Positions 1 to 9,480 are shown, counted from the stretch's first letter. The stretch: 64,000 nucleotides of DNA from Aestuarierythrobacter sp037968495 (GCA_037968495.1 JBBKVP010000002.1:49843-113842); one strand, 5' to 3'. Numbers and translations: made by a program. The notes: generated by a model from the sequence alone, not told the origin.

Positions 1-24
1 GGCCCGGGCGAGGGAATGCCATAA

Positions 25-1590
25 ATGATCTTGGACCGCGTTAAGCCGCTCTCTGCAATTCTTGCGGCAGCAGAGAAAAAATCACTTCATCGTTCACTTG
101 GTTGGTTCCAGCTCATGCTTTTCGGCATTGGCTGCGTGATTGGGACAGGCATTTTCGTGCTTACCGCTGCCGGCGCGCAAAAGGCGGGGCCGGGCCTGAT
201 GCTGGCATTCGCGATAGCCGGATTGATCTGCGTCGTGGCTGCCCTTTGCTATGCCGAAATTGCCGCGATGATCCCGGTTTCGGGCTCTGCCTACACCTAT
301 ACCTACGCGACCATGGGCGAGTTTCTGGCCTGGACCGTCGGCTGGGCGTTGATTCTCGAATATGCCGTTGCGGCGAGCGCAGTTTCGGTCGGTTGGTCGG
401 GCTATTTCACCGGGACAATTCTTAGCGAGGCCATTGGAGTGCATTTGCCGACATGGCTTGCGGCGGGGCCACTGGCACTGGGAGGTGCGCCCGGCGGTCT
501 GATCAATCTTCCTGCTCTGGTCATAGCCCTCTTGGTCACGTGGCTGCTTATGATCGGAACGCGTGAGAGCGCGATCTTCAACACAATTCTGGTCGCAATC
601 AAGGTGGCCGCACTCACTGCCTTTATCTTCCTTACGATCCCGCAGGTCGAACTGGCCAAGTTCAATCCGTTCTTGCCTGCTGGCGTATTCGGCGGGTTTG
701 GTTCGGGTGTGGGCGCGGTTGGTGCCGCTGCGACGATATTCTTTGCCTATGTTGGCTTCGATGCGGTTTCCACCGCTGCGGAGGAAACAAAGGACCCGCA
801 GCGCAATGTGCCCATCGGGCTAGTGGGTTCGCTGCTTTTCTGCACGGTGTTCTATATTCTGGTCGCAGCAGGCGCGATTGGCACAATTGGCGGACAGCCA
901 ATCATGGGGCCGGGCGGTGTGCCGTTCCCTGCCGGCTCCGAACAGCTAGCGCTGCAATGTGCGATGCCTGTCCACGCTGATGCGCTGGTCTGCTCCAACG
1001 AGGCGCTGGCGCATGTTCTGCGCATGATCGGCTTTTCGAAAGTTGGTAACGCGCTGGGCATTGCGGCCTTCCTGGCATTGCCGTCGGTTATCCTTGTGTT
1101 GATCTTCGCGCAAACGCGTATTTTCTTCGTGATGAGCCGCGACGGGCTCCTTCCCGAAGTGCTCAGTACAGTGCACCCCAAATGGAAGACGCCGCATATT
1201 GTGACGGCAATCACTGGTCTCGTGGTGGCTGTTGGCGCGGCCTTCTTCCCCGTTGGCCAGCTCGCGGACATTGCCAATGCTGGCACGCTTTACGCATTTA
1301 TGATGGTGGCGATTGCGGTGATGGTGCTGCGCAGGACAGCGCCTGACGTCAAACGCAGTTTCCGCACACCTGCTTTGTGGCTGGTTGGCCCGGCGACGAT
1401 TGCGGGCTGTGTGTTCCTGTTCGTCAATCTGCCCTTTGCAGCGATGCTCGTTTTGCCCGTTTGGGGCGCGATCGGATTGCTGGTCTATTTCGGTTATAGC
1501 CGCAGCCGGAGCCATCTTGGCAAAGGGATTGTCGAAGTCGTTGATGATGTTGCCGGTGAAGAAACAGCAATACCTATCGATCCGGCGTAA
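25..1590 (+). CDS. APC-family amino acid permease
   Basis: A 521-residue polytopic membrane protein of the amino acid-polyamine-organocation family, expected to import amino acids through the inner membrane. The first transmembrane helix carries the family signature GIGCVIGTGIF (about residues 35-45), followed by about eleven more hydrophobic segments and the conserved E(E)TKDPQRNVP loop near residue 250. A loop around residues 285-330 contains two cysteines and is long for the family. The length and motifs resemble the cationic amino acid transporter (CAT/YfnA) branch, but the substrate cannot be read from sequence. The ATG at 25 is the first usable start; an ATG at 16 runs into a stop after two codons. 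It converges on the next gene with a shared terminator. Confidence 0.9.
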   Translation: MILDRVKPLSAILAAAEKKSLHRSLGWFQLMLFGIGCVIGTGIFVLTAAGAQKAGPGLMLAFAIAGLICVVAALCYAEIAAMIPVSGSAYTYTYATMGEFLAWTVGWALILEYAVAASAVSVGWSGYFTGTILSEAIGVHLPTWLAAGPLALGGAPGGLINLPALVIALLVTWLLMIGTRESAIFNTILVAIKVAALTAFIFLTIPQVELAKFNPFLPAGVFGGFGSGVGAVGAAATIFFAYVGFDAVSTAAEETKDPQRNVPIGLVGSLLFCTVFYILVAAGAIGTIGGQPIMGPGGVPFPAGSEQLALQCAMPVHADALVCSNEALAHVLRMIGFSKVGNALGIAAFLALPSVILVLIFAQTRIFFVMSRDGLLPEVLSTVHPKWKTPHIVTAITGLVVAVGAAFFPVGQLADIANAGTLYAFMMVAIAVMVLRRTAPDVKRSFRTPALWLVGPATIAGCVFLFVNLPFAAMLVLPVWGAIGLLVYFGYSRSRSHLGKGIVEVVDDVAGEETAIPIDPA

Positions 1591-1601
1591 CTTATGCATG
1601 A

Positions 1602-1635
1602 AAAACGGCCGCCCCAGTGCTGGAGCGGCCGTTTT
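1602..1635. terminator. Bidirectional intrinsic terminator
   Basis: AAAACGGCCGC (1602-1612) and GCGGCCGTTTT (1625-1635) form a perfect 11-bp stem with a 12-nt loop. The A-run and T-run flank the stem symmetrically, so it can end transcription from both convergent genes (permease on plus, PPOX protein on minus). Confidence 0.85.
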
Positions 1636-1655
1636 CCTTTGAAAGTGAGTTCCGA

Positions 1656-2138
1656 TTAGAGCGGCGTTTCGGCGTGCTGCTTCTCGGCTTCGTCATGCAC
1701 GGTCATGCCCAGCGCCATCTTGGCTGTGTTGAGCAGACCGATGTCGCCGTTCCATATTTCTGCCTCGCCAAGATCCATACGCAGGAACAGAATATCGGGA
1801 TCATTCTTTCCTCCATCGTACCAAGCCTCGACGAAATTATTCCAGAACTGGTCGAAACGGTTTTGATCTGTTTCCACGGTCAATGTCCCGTGAAAGCGGG
1901 CAAACATATCGTGATCTTTGCCCTCGAAAGTTGCCGTCGCAGCGCCGAGTTTGGCAGAGCTGCTGTTCTTCTGAGAGAAAAACCAGATTGAACTGTCGGC
2001 ATCTTTATCGAGCTGGGCGGTCATCGGCACCGCAGTGCTAGAATCGCCGTCCAGCTGTAGAAACAGGAATGAGGAATCAGCGAGGGCACGCCAGAATTTT
2101 GTCTTGAGTTCGTCGGTATTGCCATCTGCGTATTTCAT
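1656..2138 (-). CDS. General-stress PPOX-fold flavin-binding protein
   Basis: A 160-residue protein resembling the pyridoxamine 5'-phosphate oxidase-like 'general stress protein 26' family, small split-barrel proteins that bind FMN, FAD or F420. The pattern fits: an N-terminal helix, the strand SSFLFLQLD, then PMTAQLDKDADSSIWFFSQKNS, a conserved segment for this family, and near the C-terminus a W-N-x-x-VEAWYDGGKNDPDILFLRMD segment. It is probably cytoplasmic, with no signal peptide. It has its own promoter region of about 150 bp upstream, shared with the 3' end of phoB. The exact substrate is unknown. Confidence 0.8.
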   Translation of the reverse strand: MKYADGNTDELKTKFWRALADSSFLFLQLDGDSSTAVPMTAQLDKDADSSIWFFSQKNSSSAKLGAATATFEGKDHDMFARFHGTLTVETDQNRFDQFWNNFVEAWYDGGKNDPDILFLRMDLGEAEIWNGDIGLLNTAKMALGMTVHDEAEKQHAETPL

Positions 2139-2289
2139 AAAGGCTCCTTTGTTGGTGCGCTAAATCAACGATGAGTACGCGGATTTTGTTCCATTTTTTC
2201 TGATAGTAACGCAGTGAGTTACACAGATGGGTAGGAAAAATCGACACAATCTAGCGTCGAAAGTCAGAGCTATTTAACGCATCAAGAAA

Positions 2290-2979
2290 TCAGACCGGTT
2301 CGAGCCCGTAGCCTGCTGAACGTACGGTGCGAACCGGGTCAGCTGCACCTTCGACTTCAATCGCCTTTCGCAGCCGCCGGATGTGTACATCCACGGTGCG
2401 CAGTTCGATGTCGCTCTCGGTTCCCCAAACACCATCGAGTAATTGGTTGCGAGAAAATACCCGTCGCGGGCTTTCCATAAAGAACTTGAGCAGGCGGTAT
2501 TCGGTCGGGCCAAGGTGCAGGACATTGCCTAGCCGTTCAACGCGGTGTGCAACCGGATCAAGTTTTAGGTCACCTGCTTCGATGACCTCGCCGGCCAAAG
2601 CGGGACGTATGCGGCGCATCACGGCTGCCACCCGGGCGAGTAGCTCGCGCGGACTAAACGGCTTAGTCAGATAATCGTCGGCGCCGATTTCCAGGCCGCG
2701 TATCCGGTCGTCCTCTTCTTCCCGTGCTGTGAGCATGATGATGGGAACATGAGCGGTTGCCTTGCCGCGGCGCAGACGGCGGCAGACTTCCAGACCGCTA
2801 GTGCCCTCGATCATCCAATCAAGAATGACGAGATCGGGCACTTCTTCGCTAGCTAAGACGAGGGCGTCGTCGCCGTCAGGAGTCGTGCGAACCTGATAAC
2901 CCTCTTTTTCAAAACGATACTGCAGAAGCTCCGACAGGGCCGGGTCATCTTCAACCAGAAGTAGTTTTGCTAGCGGCAT
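2290..2979 (-). CDS. phoB: Phosphate regulon response regulator PhoB
   Basis: A 229-residue OmpR/PhoB-type response regulator. The receiver domain (about 1-120) has the acidic pair in LVEDDPALSE, the phospho-acceptor Asp in LVILDWM (about residue 54) and the conserved Lys in LTKPFSPRELL. The C-terminal winged helix (about 130-229) has the recognition-helix region ELRTVDVHIRRLRKAIE and ends YGLEPV. It is the last gene of the phoR-pstSCAB-phoU-phoB series, 76 bp after phoU. When phosphorylated by PhoR under phosphate starvation it should bind Pho boxes such as the one before pstS. Assignment is secure from both sequence and context. Confidence 0.95.
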   Translation of the reverse strand: MPLAKLLLVEDDPALSELLQYRFEKEGYQVRTTPDGDDALVLASEEVPDLVILDWMIEGTSGLEVCRRLRRGKATAHVPIIMLTAREEEDDRIRGLEIGADDYLTKPFSPRELLARVAAVMRRIRPALAGEVIEAGDLKLDPVAHRVERLGNVLHLGPTEYRLLKFFMESPRRVFSRNQLLDGVWGTESDIELRTVDVHIRRLRKAIEVEGAADPVRTVRSAGYGLEPV

Positions 2980-3055
2980 ATCGACTCGTCTTTCGATGGG
3001 TCTTGTTCATTGCTCGCCGAATTATGGCAGTCTGATTGTTACGCTTTCACGACAA

Positions 3056-3727
3056 TTATGCGACTTCGTCAGGCGGGTACTCGCCGGTTGCAGCGAAATG
3101 CACCATTTCGGCCACGTTGGTTGCATGGTCGCCGATCCGTTCCAGATTTCGGGCCACGAAGAGCAATTGCGCCGCGCTGCTAATCGTCGCCGGATTTTCA
3201 ACCATGTAGCTGACGAGGTTGCGGAAGATGCTGTCGTAAAACGCGTCGACCTTGTCGTCACGCTTGATCACATCGAGGGCAATTACAGGATCGCGGGCAG
3301 CATAGCCGGTCAACACATCATGGACCATTCCGGCGGCAACTTCGCCCATAGCAGACAGCAGAGTCAGCGGCTCAAAACGCTTGCGGTCGTCGATTTTACC
3401 GACACGTTTGGCGATGTTTTTGGAATAGTCGCCAATCCGCTCGACAACCCCAGCGATTTTGAGCGCAGCGATAACTTCGCGAAGGTCGGCTGCCATTGGC
3501 GCGCGGAGGGCGATTACCCGCACTGCAAGCCGGTCAACTTCGGCCTCGAGCGAGTCGATCTTCTTGTCTCGCTTGACCACTTCCTTGGCGAGTTTTTCGT
3601 CGCCAGTGACCAAGGCTTCGAGCGATTCCTGGATCGCGACTTCGGCGAGACCGCCCATCTCCGCGATTAGCCCGCGGAGGCGCGTAATGTCCTCGTCAAA
3701 CGCCTTTACCGTATGTTGTGCGACCAT
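3056..3727 (-). CDS. phoU: Phosphate signalling protein PhoU
   Basis: A 223-residue all-helical PhoU with two tandem three-helix repeats. Each repeat contains the metal-binding E/D-x-x-x-D pattern (ERIGDYSKNIAKR in the first half, ERIGDHATNVAEMV in the second). PhoU links Pst transporter state to PhoR and prevents kinase activity when phosphate is plentiful. Its ATG overlaps the pstB stop by one base (TAATG), indicating translational coupling. Length and gene order are normal. Confidence 0.95.
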   Translation of the reverse strand: MVAQHTVKAFDEDITRLRGLIAEMGGLAEVAIQESLEALVTGDEKLAKEVVKRDKKIDSLEAEVDRLAVRVIALRAPMAADLREVIAALKIAGVVERIGDYSKNIAKRVGKIDDRKRFEPLTLLSAMGEVAAGMVHDVLTGYAARDPVIALDVIKRDDKVDAFYDSIFRNLVSYMVENPATISSAAQLLFVARNLERIGDHATNVAEMVHFAATGEYPPDEVA

Positions 3728-4512
3728 TAGCCGTACCGTCCTGTGATGTAATCCTGAGTGCGCGTTTCTTGCGGATTAGTGAAAATATCGCTGGTGCGAC
3801 CGTATTCCACCATCTTGCCGAGATGGAAGAAGGCCGTCCGTTCGGAAACGCGCGCAGCCTGTTGCATGGAGTGGGTGACGATTACGATGGCGTAGCGGCC
3901 CTTGAGTTCGGCGATTAGTTCTTCGATCTTTGCCGTCGCAATGGGATCGAGCGCCGAACAGGGTTCATCCATCAGGATCACTTCAGGATCAACCGCAATG
4001 GCGCGGGCGATGCAGAGGCGTTGCTGTTGACCGCCGGAAAGTGCGGTGCCACTATCATCAAGTCGGTCTTTAACTTCTTGCCAAAGACCGGCGCGACGAA
4101 GCGATCGCTCGACCACTTCGTCCAGTTCCGATTTGCTTTCGGCAAAGCCGTGGATCTTGGGGCCGTATGCGACATTGTCATAGATCGATTTGGGGAAGGG
4201 ATTAGGCTTCTGGAAGACCATCCCGACGCGGGCGCGCAATTGCACCACATCCATGCCGGACCGGTAAATATCCTCGCCGTCGAGTGTAATTTCGCCTTCG
4301 ACACGGGCCGAAGGGATCGTGTCATTCATGCGGTTCATAGTCCGCAGAAATGTTGACTTACCGCAGCCCGACGGGCCGATGAAGGCGGTGACATATTCAG
4401 TCGGAATATCGATCGAGACATCGTCGATCGCTTTCTTGTCACCGTAAAAGACTGAGACACCTCGCGCGGTCATCTTCTGGTCGGTCGTGTCTAGGTTTGA
4501 GTGTACGTTCAC
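3727..4512 (-). CDS. pstB: Phosphate ABC transporter ATPase PstB
   Basis: A 261-residue ABC ATPase that energises high-affinity phosphate import. Visible motifs: Walker A GPSGCGKST, the PstB-typical MVFQKPNPFP Q-loop, signature ALSGGQQQRLCIARAIA, Walker B VILMDEPCSALDP and the H-loop VTHSMQQAARV. The reading frame opens with a GTG whose bases overlap the pstA stop as GTGA; an internal ATG (MTARGVSVF) 13 codons later is an alternative start. It acts on the cytoplasmic face with PstA and PstC. Confidence 0.96.
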   Translation of the reverse strand: MNVHSNLDTTDQKMTARGVSVFYGDKKAIDDVSIDIPTEYVTAFIGPSGCGKSTFLRTMNRMNDTIPSARVEGEITLDGEDIYRSGMDVVQLRARVGMVFQKPNPFPKSIYDNVAYGPKIHGFAESKSELDEVVERSLRRAGLWQEVKDRLDDSGTALSGGQQQRLCIARAIAVDPEVILMDEPCSALDPIATAKIEELIAELKGRYAIVIVTHSMQQAARVSERTAFFHLGKMVEYGRTSDIFTNPQETRTQDYITGRYG

Positions 4513-5759
4513 CAGCTCTTCTCAAATCGGTTACGCAAATAAATGGCGAGGCCATTCATCAGCAGCAGGAACAGTAGTAGCACAATAATGGCGGCAGATG
4601 TCCGTTCGACGAACCCGCGGTCAATTTCGTCCGACCACAGGAAAATCTGCACAGGCAATACGGTTGCGGGCGATGTGAAACCATCGGGCGGGGTGGCCAC
4701 GAATGCGCGCATACCGATCATCAGCAACGGCGCGGTTTCGCCCAATGCGCGGGCCATGCCGATAATCGTGCCGGTTAGAATGCCGGGTAGGGCGAGCGGC
4801 AGGACATGGTGGAACACCACTTGAACGGGCGAGGCGCCGACGGCCAATGCGCCATCGCGGATGGAGGGCGGAACGGCCTTGATGGCATTGCGGCCCGCGA
4901 TCACGATGACTGGCATGGTCATCAGCGCGAGGGTCATACCGCCAATCAGCGGGGCAGAGCGCATATTGGGGAACAGCCATAGGAAGACGGCGAGGCCCAA
5001 TAGACCGAAGATAATCGAGGGGACTGCGGCGAGGTTATTGATCGAAACCTCGATCACGTCAGTCCAACGGTTTTTGGGCGCGTATTCTTCGAGATAGAGC
5101 GCGGCTAGCACGCCAATCGGGAAAGCAAGCGACAGTGTAATGAGCATCGTGAGGATCGAGCCCTTGAGCGCGCCCCAGATGCCTACTTCCTGCGGATCGG
5201 TAGCATCCGACCGTGTCAGGAAGCCTTCATCGAAATTATTCGAAAGGTGGCCCTGTTCGGCCAATCGCTTGGCTAGCGGTTGCAAAGCTGCCTGACCGTC
5301 ACCGGAATAGGCTGCCGACAAATCTTCGCTTGCGGGCAGGTCGAAACTCACTTCGCGGTCAAGGATTGTGGGGTCTGCAATAATCGCATCGGCCACGAGC
5401 CGCCATGCTTGCGAGCCCAGTTCTTCAGCGCCTTCATCGCCGACCCGCTGCTGCGCGGCAAACCGGACGACATCTGGCAAGCCTTGCGCTTCGAGCCGCT
5501 GAATAGCACCCGATTGCGCCAAAGTCTCGGCGTTGGCAGCGATGCCAGTTTGCGTGAAGTCGATGGGAACGGTCAGCTCAGTACGCTGGAAACCGCCGAT
5601 GCCGTTCAGCGTCATCGTGACTAGCAGGAAGGCCAGAACAAGGACGGAGAAAAGGATCGCGCCCATGCCAAGAGCCTTGAAGCGGCGCTCCGACGAGTAA
5701 CGCTTCTTCAGCCGCTTTTCGAACACAGCCGTGCGGGTGGGGGCGGCTCTCTCACTCAT
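4509..5759 (-). CDS. pstA: Phosphate ABC transporter permease PstA
   Basis: A permease of about 416 residues starting MSERAAPTRTA. I chose the ATG at 5759 because it overlaps the pstC stop (ATGAGTGA); a longer in-frame extension to 5843 lies wholly inside pstC. After the first membrane helix (about 35-60) there is a periplasmic stretch of roughly 140 residues before the permease core, matching the DUF3333-type N-terminal region of alphaproteobacterial PstA proteins. This makes it much longer than the E. coli protein. The core ends with the EAA-type loop (GASPVQVVFHHVLPLALPGI, cytoplasmic) that contacts PstB. Confidence 0.93.
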   Translation of the reverse strand: MSERAAPTRTAVFEKRLKKRYSSERRFKALGMGAILFSVLVLAFLLVTMTLNGIGGFQRTELTVPIDFTQTGIAANAETLAQSGAIQRLEAQGLPDVVRFAAQQRVGDEGAEELGSQAWRLVADAIIADPTILDREVSFDLPASEDLSAAYSGDGQAALQPLAKRLAEQGHLSNNFDEGFLTRSDATDPQEVGIWGALKGSILTMLITLSLAFPIGVLAALYLEEYAPKNRWTDVIEVSINNLAAVPSIIFGLLGLAVFLWLFPNMRSAPLIGGMTLALMTMPVIVIAGRNAIKAVPPSIRDGALAVGASPVQVVFHHVLPLALPGILTGTIIGMARALGETAPLLMIGMRAFVATPPDGFTSPATVLPVQIFLWSDEIDRGFVERTSAAIIVLLLFLLLMNGLAIYLRNRFEKSW

Positions 5760-7137
5760 AGGCTTCACGGAACCGTTTGACGACGTGGAGGGCGACGAAG
5801 TTGAGGCCAAGTGTGACCATGAAGAGTACAAAACCGAGCGCAAACGCGCTGAGCGTGGCCGGGTGATCGAAGCTGCCTTCGCCCGTGAGCATCTTGACGA
5901 TCTGCACAGTGACCGTGGTCATCCGGTCGAGCGGGTTCGCGCTGAGGTTCGCCGCCGTGGACGCAGCCATAACCACAATCATCGTCTCACCGATGGCGCG
6001 GCTGATTGCCAGCATCACACCGGCAACGATGCCGGGCAGGGCCGCAGGGATAAGAACGCGGCGGATCGTTTCTGAATTGGTTGCACCCATTGCGAGACTG
6101 CCGTCTCGCATGGCTTGCGGGACGGCTGCGATACTGTCGTCTGCCATTGAGGAAACGAACGGGATGATCATGATGCCCATGACTAGGCCCGCCGCCAAAG
6201 CGCTCTCGGTCGAAGGATTGGTTGCGCCCAGCGACAAGGCGATGTCGCGAATTGCCGGAGCAACCGTCAGCGCAGCAAAGTACCCGTAAACCACTGTCGG
6301 AACGCCTGCGAGAACCTCTAGCGCGGGCTTGACCCAAGCGCGCAGTTTTGGATTGGCATATTGTGTCAGGTATATCGCGCTCATCAACCCCAGCGGGATA
6401 GCAACGATCATGGCAATGATCGCACCGATGAAAATCGTGCCCCAGAATAGCGGTATCGCCCCGTAGCGGGTCGGATCGGGATTGTCGGGATTGGCCATCG
6501 GGTCAGGCCCCCAATGTGTGCCAGTCAGGAATGACCACGGATCGACCATGCCGAAGAAGCGGACGGTTTCGAACACCAGACTCACCAGAATGCCCAGCGT
6601 AGTAAGAATGGCGATAAGCGAAGCGAGGAGCAGCACGACCATAACGGCCCGCTCGACCCGGGTACGGGCGGCAAAGTCAGGCTTTAGGCGGAGGAAAGAC
6701 CAGATGCCGCCGAGCAGCGCAATTGCAAGGGTAGAGGCAATGCCGATCCAGTTGGTCCGGCCGATAGCGTCGCGGAAGGGTTCAACGAATTCGCGCGACG
6801 CTGGATTGAACATCGCCGTGGTTGAACCGGAGGCTGCAGCACGCGCTTCGGAGAGGATTTGTTGCCGCTCCATGCCGAAAGCCGGCAAGTCCGTTGCCGC
6901 TGGGCTGGCCAAAACGGAATTTACAATGAGCTGGGGCGCGATCGCGCTCCAGATCATAATGAATATCAAGACCGGGACAACGATCCACAGCGCGACGTAC
7001 CATGCGTGATAAACGGGCAATGCAGCAAGGCGTTTGCCTTCACTGGCGCGTTTGAAGCCCCACGCGCGAGCGCGAGCCGCCAACCATCCGGCGAGACCAA
7101 GCCCGAGGGCCAGGAGAAGCAGAATGGTTGGCGACAT
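5752..7137 (-). CDS. pstC: Phosphate ABC transporter permease PstC
   Basis: A 461-residue permease with an N-terminal extension: two membrane helices (1-20 and about 45-75) and a periplasmic segment come before the conserved binding-protein-dependent permease core from about residue 190. The core contains FLTGTHWGPD, GAIPLFWGTIFI and the EAA loop AMGATNSETIRRVLIPAALPGI. Long PstC versions are common in alphaproteobacteria. The start lies 16 bp downstream of the pstS stop, so pstS and pstC are probably on one transcript. Confidence 0.93.
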   Translation of the reverse strand: MSPTILLLLALGLGLAGWLAARARAWGFKRASEGKRLAALPVYHAWYVALWIVVPVLIFIMIWSAIAPQLIVNSVLASPAATDLPAFGMERQQILSEARAAASGSTTAMFNPASREFVEPFRDAIGRTNWIGIASTLAIALLGGIWSFLRLKPDFAARTRVERAVMVVLLLASLIAILTTLGILVSLVFETVRFFGMVDPWSFLTGTHWGPDPMANPDNPDPTRYGAIPLFWGTIFIGAIIAMIVAIPLGLMSAIYLTQYANPKLRAWVKPALEVLAGVPTVVYGYFAALTVAPAIRDIALSLGATNPSTESALAAGLVMGIMIIPFVSSMADDSIAAVPQAMRDGSLAMGATNSETIRRVLIPAALPGIVAGVMLAISRAIGETMIVVMAASTAANLSANPLDRMTTVTVQIVKMLTGEGSFDHPATLSAFALGFVLFMVTLGLNFVALHVVKRFREAYE

Positions 7138-7153
7138 TACGCTGTTTTCAGTC

Positions 7154-8206
7154 TTACTTGAGTTGGTCGGCTGTGAGCGGAGTGAACTCGGTCGCAGCGG
7201 TCAAGTTCGCGGCCATCACATCGTCCGGCGAAGCAACAAGGCCGATCTTGGCGAGCGGTCCACCCTTGGCCCAAGACTTGGTCCATTCAGCGACGAATTC
7301 ACGCAAGCCCGGGATCACGTCGAGGTGGGCCTTCTTCACGTAAACATAAAGCGGACGCGCGCCGGGATAGGCGAAGGTCGAAATGTTTTCATATGTCGGA
7401 TCGACACCGTTCATCGGCAGGCCTGAAACCTTGTCGGCATTTTCCTCAAGGTAGGAATAGCCGAATACGCCGACTGCCTTGGGATTACCTTCGATCTTCT
7501 GCACGATAAGATTATCCTGTTCGCCTTGATCGACATAGGCACCGTCCGAACGCACTTCGGTGCAGATCTGGTCATAGCTGTCTTCGTCGCTTTCCTTCAG
7601 CGCCTTCATGTCGGCGTTGGTCTTACAACCTGCTTCGAGGACGAGTTCTTTCAGCGCATCGCGCGTACCGGAAGTCGATGGCGGGCCGTAAACAAGGATC
7701 GGATCAGCTGGTAATGACGGATCAACGTCAGCCCAAGTCTTTGCGGTCTGTTCCTTGCCATAAGGCTTCGCCGCGAGCGCTTCATAAACAATCTTAGGGG
7801 TCAGGTTGAACATCTGGCCACCCTTGGCCGCCGCAAATGCGATCCCGTCGAGGCCGACTTGCAGCTCGACAATTTCATTCACGCCATTGGCTTGACAATC
7901 AGCGAATTCGGAGGCCTTCATGCGGCGCGATGCGTTCGCAATATCAGGCGTGTCAGCGCCGACGCCAGAGCAGAACAGCTTCATGCCGCCGCCAGTTCCG
8001 GTAGATTCGATGATCGGCGAGGTGAAGTCAGGGTTTGAACGCGCAAGCGATTCGGCGACCGCTTTTGCAAAGGGATAAACTGTTGAAGAGCCAACAGCGC
8101 GGATCGAATCGCGTGAAGCGCCAGTGTCACCGCCCTGCGAACCGCAGGCGGCAAGGAGTGCTGTCGCGACGAGCGCGGGAAGAGCGAGAATTGCTTTAGT
8201 TTTCAT
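7154..8206 (-). CDS. pstS: Phosphate-binding lipoprotein PstS
   Basis: A periplasmic phosphate-binding protein of 350 residues. I start it at the ATG at 8206 because the signal sequence then reads MKTKAILALPALVATALLAAC, a typical lipobox (LAAC), so the mature protein is lipid-anchored; an extension to 8236 adds ten unlikely residues. Phosphate-binding features are visible: VGSSTVYPFAKAV, ESTGTGGGMKLFC and PSTSGTRDALKELV. The family is the PstS/SphX type with an extra 'ANASRRM' segment. It is the first structural gene after the Pho box at 8271-8289 and hands phosphate to PstC-PstA. Confidence 0.95.
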   Translation of the reverse strand: MKTKAILALPALVATALLAACGSQGGDTGASRDSIRAVGSSTVYPFAKAVAESLARSNPDFTSPIIESTGTGGGMKLFCSGVGADTPDIANASRRMKASEFADCQANGVNEIVELQVGLDGIAFAAAKGGQMFNLTPKIVYEALAAKPYGKEQTAKTWADVDPSLPADPILVYGPPSTSGTRDALKELVLEAGCKTNADMKALKESDEDSYDQICTEVRSDGAYVDQGEQDNLIVQKIEGNPKAVGVFGYSYLEENADKVSGLPMNGVDPTYENISTFAYPGARPLYVYVKKAHLDVIPGLREFVAEWTKSWAKGGPLAKIGLVASPDDVMAANLTAATEFTPLTADQLK

Positions 8207-8270
8207 CTTACGGTCCTGTAATAGCGACGCCGCCATTCTGCGGCCTCCTGCTGCCCGTTGTTGGAGAAAT

Positions 8271-8289
8271 ATGACACGTTCATGACAAG
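8271..8289 (-). promoter_or_regulatory. Pho box upstream of pstS
   Basis: On the minus strand two TGTCAT hexamers lie 11 bp apart (complement positions 8282-8287 and 8271-8276), reading TTGTCATGAACGTGTCATA. This matches the PhoB-binding direct repeat (CTGTCAT, 11-bp period). It sits 65-80 bp upstream of the chosen pstS start and just after the phoR stop codon, so the pst genes can be induced separately from phoR. Confidence 0.8.
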
Positions 8290-8295
8290 ACTGAT

Positions 8296-9480
8296 TTAGC
8301 TTTCCGTTTGGATGGAAATGCTCACTGAGACTGTGGTGCCTTGGCCTTTCTCGCTTTCAATGTCGAGACGGCCGCGATGCCGCTCCACAATGTGTTTTAC
8401 AATCGCCAAGCCTAGGCCGGTTCCGCCCGCTGCTCTGCTGCGCCCGGGATCGGTCCGGTAAAAGCGCCGCGTTAGGTGAGGGATGTGCTCCGCATCAATA
8501 CCTTCACCTCGGTCTGTCACACGAAATAACGCTTCATTGGAGGAGGTCGTCTGCAATGTGACATCGACCTGCGAATTGGCGGTGCTGTATTTAAGCGCAT
8601 TATCCACCAAGTTGCGAACCAGCTGTTCCAGTTGCCGCTGATCACCGTGAACGATGATGTTATCTTCGATTGATTCGAGATTTAGCCGTTTGGTTCGATC
8701 TACACCGGCCCCGTCTGTCGACGCTTGGCGCAGCAAAGGTGCAAGTTCAAGCGTTTCGCTGGGGGCGTCATGCTTCTCCGCCTCTACACGCGATAGCGAC
8801 ATTAGGTCCGAGACCAGCGACTGAAGGCGCCGCGCTTCTTGCAGAACAATGCCGTGAAATTTTGCCGTCATAGCCGGATCGGCATCTTCGCCCTCGTCCG
8901 ACAGGGTTTCGACATAGCCGATGATGGAGGCAAGCGGCGTACGCAATTCGTGACTCGCATTGGCGACGAAATCCGTATGCGCGCGGCTGATGTCGGCTTC
9001 GGCGCGGTGATCGCTGAGTTCGATCATTGTATAGCGACCGTCGATAGGCAGGCGAGCCATCCGCCAAAGGCTGCGAGGTCCGGTGAGACCGCTGATTATT
9101 GTCGGTTCTGCAGTTTCATCTTCGATCAAAGCAATCGCAGCGGGATGGCGCAAAGCGACCCGGGCATCCTGTCCGATAATATGGTCACCCAATGCCTCTC
9201 GCGCCGCAAGGTTGGCGGAAATGATTCGATCTTGGTCGAGTACCAGCAATGGCAAGCTGAACGGCTCGATCAGACCGCTCATTGTTTCGCGGCTCATCTG
9301 GACGCCGTCTTTTCGTTCGACCTTCTCCACAGGAACGGGCTGGGAAAGCCACAGCGAGCCGATCCAGACGATCATGATACCCAGGATCAGGCCAGCATGA
9401 ACTCCTGCCATCAGCATGACCGCTGCGCCTGTCAGCGCAAGGAAAATTCCTGACCAGGGTAAAGGGCGAGACTCGCTCAT
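8296..9480 (-). CDS. phoR: Phosphate regulon sensor histidine kinase PhoR
   Basis: A 394-residue membrane histidine kinase starting MSESRPLPWSG (ATG at 9480; the frame is open to 9522 but the extension has no support). Two closely spaced membrane helices near the N-terminus (about 8-50) are followed by a PAS-like region (about 80-160). The H-box is FVANASHELRTPLASI, the N-box LVRNLVDNALKYS, and the G-boxes VTDRGEGID and GTGLGLAIVKHI. It lacks a large periplasmic sensor domain, as usual for PhoR, which senses phosphate through PstSCAB-PhoU. It should phosphorylate PhoB. Confidence 0.93.
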   Translation of the reverse strand: MSESRPLPWSGIFLALTGAAVMLMAGVHAGLILGIMIVWIGSLWLSQPVPVEKVERKDGVQMSRETMSGLIEPFSLPLLVLDQDRIISANLAAREALGDHIIGQDARVALRHPAAIALIEDETAEPTIISGLTGPRSLWRMARLPIDGRYTMIELSDHRAEADISRAHTDFVANASHELRTPLASIIGYVETLSDEGEDADPAMTAKFHGIVLQEARRLQSLVSDLMSLSRVEAEKHDAPSETLELAPLLRQASTDGAGVDRTKRLNLESIEDNIIVHGDQRQLEQLVRNLVDNALKYSTANSQVDVTLQTTSSNEALFRVTDRGEGIDAEHIPHLTRRFYRTDPGRSRAAGGTGLGLAIVKHIVERHRGRLDIESEKGQGTTVSVSISIQTES

